Assembly: GCA_964639275.1 (NCBI GenBank) | Contig: CAZXCQ010000287.1 | Location: forward strand, 1-8,068 | Direction of reading: 5' to 3' | DNA from: CAZXCQ01 sp964639275 | GTDB taxonomy: Bacteria > Desulfobacterota > DSM-4660 > Desulfatiglandales > Desulfatiglandaceae | Length of the DNA: 8,068 bases | Shown: piece after piece, positions 6,099 to 8,068 of the stretch | Layout: every line of letters starts with the position of its first letter | Position numbering within the stretch: position 1 is the first letter of the stretch | The notes under the pieces: generated by a model | Databases searched by the model: none | What the model was told of the DNA's origin: nothing | The model's input: the letters and a program-made list of their open reading frames with translations, nothing else | Program-made: the position numbers and the translations under genes

Positions 6099-7828
6099 TT
6101 TTGATCTTTCTCCATTTTAAGTGGTAGGACTATTGTAAATCTGGTTCCCTTCCCCAATTCGCTTGTGACGCTAATCTTCCCCCCCAGTTCCTGGACGAGC
6201 CCGTATGTAATGGACAGGCCAAGGCCTGTCCCGCCCTGGCCTGTCTTTGTTGAAAAAAATGGCTCAAATATGCGATTGAGCTCATCCTTGGCAATACCAC
6301 AGCCATCATCGGTAAAGATGATGGAGACAAGATCTTTATCTTCCCTCTTTGCGCTGATATCTAGGTGTCCCCCGTCGTCGAGTGCTGCAAAGGCATTGTT
6401 GATGATATTGAGGAATATCTGCTGCAGTCTGCCCCGGTTGCTTTCGAATTGAGGGACATCATCGGCCACATTTACGGAGATCGAAATGGATTTGTATTCT
6501 GCCTCCTTGGCCAAAAAACCGAGCACATCATGGATGAGCTCCTTCAGGTTGACGGGGTGGGTGCTGGTCGACTCCATGTGCCGCGCAAAGGTCAAAAGTC
6601 TACGGGTGATGGTCGCACACCGCTCCACAGACGTCAACACCGAATTCACCAGCCCTATCAGCTTCTGGTCCCTGGCAAACTCATCCTTGATCGTGAAAAG
6701 ATCCTTGATAAGCCCCGCCTTTTCATTAATGATGGCCAGAGGGTTGTTGATCTCGTGGGCCACGCCCGCCGCCAATCGTCCGATGGAGGCCAACTTGTTG
6801 GAATATTCCACCTGGTGAAGGGTTATGATCCGCCTTTGGTCCGCTTTATAAATCTGGGTCACAAGATAGGTGGCCCCGCCCAAGATCACGATCAGGATCG
6901 TGATGACGCTGACGACAAGAAACCCGATCAGTTTTGTCCGGGTGTTGTACCAGGGGGTCATGAGCGCATCTTTCTGCTTGACTACCATAAGGATAAAAGG
7001 GGTATCTTCAATATACCTGTATCCGATGATGAGGGGGACCCCATTGACGTTTTTCCATTCCACAACGCGAGTTTCCGGTGCATATTCTGGTATGGGCAAT
7101 AAAATCTTTTCGAAAACCTTGCCATAGTAAAGGGATGGCGTCTGGAGCCTGCCCTGGTGGTTGATAACAAAGGCATCACCCTGTTCGCTCAATTCCAGAT
7201 TCGAAAGAATATCCTTAAACCTCTCGGTATCCAGGGTGGCCCGAAGTAAATAAAAGGAGCCGTCTGGCCGGTTGTGCTTGACTGCAATGATAAGATGGGG
7301 GATCTTTCGGTGTCCCAGGAACACATCGCTGATATACACACCTCGGTCCAGAGCGTGCTTAAACCACTCCTGGTCACTATAATTTTCCCCTGCAAGATCG
7401 TACGGTCCCACATAGTTCTTCTGGTTACCTGAAGAGTCGATCACCCCGATGTCCACAAATCCACCAAACGCCTTCTTCAGGTTTTCCAGAATGTTGGCAA
7501 GCCGGCTCGCGTCTTTCAGCGCTTCTAACGTATTGTCCTTATCGATAAAATCAAGCGCGGCCTTACGTTCAGCCAGGAAGTAAGAGACGGCCCGACGGGT
7601 ATTGGAGACGAGTCGGGCGGTGCGGAGGAGAATTTCGGACTCCACGTCATGCTGTGTCACGTGGTAGTCAACAATAGTTATAAAGATCAGGGGTATAAGA
7701 ACGACCCCGCACGTGAGAAGAACGGCCATCCCCCAGATCCGGCGGAAATTGAATAACGGTCTGTATGGTCCCGCGGCTACGTCGTGGTAATCCCAGAATT
7801 TCGGTTTGAGTTTGTCATGGATTGACAT
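6089..7828 (-). CDS. Membrane sensor histidine kinase with periplasmic Cache-like domain
   Basis: A 579-residue kinase from the preferred start. Order: cytoplasmic N-terminus, membrane segment about 31-53, extracytoplasmic sensor about 54-298 that looks like a double Cache domain (IDSSGNQ, YVGPYDL, YSDQEWF, GDAFVINHQGRL are typical), membrane segment about 300-323, then HisKA with phospho-acceptor His358 in VAHEINNPLAII, and a complete ATPase domain: N-box Asn474/Asn478, DDGCGI 507-512, FEPFFST 521-527, GGTGLGLS 532-539. No HAMP domain is visible. The frame allows starts at 7867 and 7855, but these lack a ribosome site; MSIHDKLKPKFWDYH at 7828 is the more natural beginning, with a weak GGTGG upstream. 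Cache sensors usually detect small extracellular metabolites; the ligand here is unknown. First gene of the four-gene operon. Confidence 0.93.
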   Translation of the reverse strand: MSIHDKLKPKFWDYHDVAAGPYRPLFNFRRIWGMAVLLTCGVVLIPLIFITIVDYHVTQHDVESEILLRTARLVSNTRRAVSYFLAERKAALDFIDKDNTLEALKDASRLANILENLKKAFGGFVDIGVIDSSGNQKNYVGPYDLAGENYSDQEWFKHALDRGVYISDVFLGHRKIPHLIIAVKHNRPDGSFYLLRATLDTERFKDILSNLELSEQGDAFVINHQGRLQTPSLYYGKVFEKILLPIPEYAPETRVVEWKNVNGVPLIIGYRYIEDTPFILMVVKQKDALMTPWYNTRTKLIGFLVVSVITILIVILGGATYLVTQIYKADQRRIITLHQVEYSNKLASIGRLAAGVAHEINNPLAIINEKAGLIKDLFTIKDEFARDQKLIGLVNSVLTSVERCATITRRLLTFARHMESTSTHPVNLKELIHDVLGFLAKEAEYKSISISVNVADDVPQFESNRGRLQQIFLNIINNAFAALDDGGHLDISAKREDKDLVSIIFTDDGCGIAKDELNRIFEPFFSTKTGQGGTGLGLSITYGLVQELGGKISVTSELGKGTRFTIVLPLKMEKDQKWV

Positions 7829-7909
7829 ATGCCACCCAAGCTCCCTATCCTTCATAAGGCCATACAAGGCCGGCTACTTGATTCCGTAGGAGTTTCTCTG
7901 GCAGCGGTC

Positions 7910-7938
7910 ATTATATAAAAGGGAGTTGCTGCCTGCAA
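7910..7938 (-). promoter_or_regulatory. Sigma70-like promoter of the signalling operon
   Basis: On the minus strand a perfect TATAAT -10 box (7910-7915) lies 17 bp from a TTGCAG -35 box (7933-7938, three of six matches). It stands about 80 bp upstream of the preferred kinase start, in the only sizeable gap before the operon. Confidence 0.65.
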
Positions 7939-7970
7939 ACGGAAAAAGGAATGGAAACAGGCGAGTTACG

Positions 7971-8068
7971 GTGACCACCACAAAATACCTGGGCCCCGTT
8001 TACCGGATCGAGACCTGGACACGCTTTAAGAAGGAGCCAACTTGTCACGAGACCATGAATATCCGTAT
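7971..8068 (+). CDS. Possible partial CDS running off the right edge, unrecognised
   Basis: From a GTG at 7971 an open frame continues without a stop to the end of the window, giving about 32 residues beginning VTTTKYLGPVYRIETWT. I do not recognise it. The upstream sequence has only a weak purine-rich site (AGGCGAG). The GTG overlaps the stop of a tiny ATG frame (7951-7974, seven codons) as GTGA. The frame is open back to 7890, so a different start such as TTG at 7926 is possible. Direction is divergent from the kinase operon, a common layout, but 32 codons are too few to be sure. Confidence 0.4.
   Translation, partial: MTTTKYLGPVYRIETWTRFKKEPTCHETMNIR

Noticed and set aside
6365..7102. 245-codon plus-strand open frame opposite the histidine kinase
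   Set aside because: Antisense shadow of a kinase with all expected motifs; the translation is rich in His, Gly and Arg with no recognisable domain.
7858..7871. Minus-strand GGCC hairpin with a six-base loop near the kinase start
   Set aside because: Loop UUGUAU lacks A1 and G4, the stem is only four pairs, and no terminator is nearby.

Overview
The window looks like chromosomal DNA of an anaerobic, moderately GC-rich bacterium, most probably a Desulfobacterota (former Deltaproteobacteria) member. That placement is inferred from the short FMN-only glutamate synthase-like protein, a cysteine-rich mini-ferredoxin, and stand-alone receiver proteins next to a Cache-type histidine kinase. No marker gene proves it.

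Layout. Positions 1-207 hold no convincing gene, but begin with a 76-bp near-perfect inverted repeat. From 208 to 3035 everything reads leftward (minus strand): a GAF-ANTAR RNA-binding regulator (2325-3035), a 244-bp leader region, a glutamate synthase-like FMN protein (515-2080) and a small Fe-S protein (208-414). Divergently on the plus strand lies a glutamate dehydrogenase (3244-4503). Convergent with it is a tight four-gene minus-strand signalling operon (7828 down to 4595): Cache histidine kinase, receiver, degenerate histidine kinase, receiver. It has a good sigma70-like promoter at 7910-7938. A partial plus-strand reading frame may begin at 7971 and run off the window.

Main discovery. 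The leader of the glutamate synthase-like gene contains, in minus-strand order, a 7-bp hairpin with loop AAAGGU, a 5-bp hairpin with loop AAAGGC, and a strong terminator hairpin followed by U residues. Both loops are six bases long with A at position 1 and G at position 4, the signature of ANTAR target RNAs. The loop and 3' strand of the second hairpin are also the 5' arm of the terminator, so the two folds exclude each other. The neighbouring gene encodes a GAF-ANTAR protein. The simplest reading is a complete local switch: the GAF domain senses a signal, the ANTAR domain binds the dual hexaloop, the terminator cannot form, and the glutamate synthase-like gene and ferredoxin are expressed. 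With the divergent glutamate dehydrogenase this forms a glutamate/nitrogen locus.

Second point. The signalling operon resembles a split phosphorelay (kinase, receiver, His-containing DHp protein without a working ATP site, receiver), similar in layout to Kin-Spo0F-Spo0B-Spo0A but with no DNA-binding output domain in the window. Its link to nitrogen metabolism is by proximity only.
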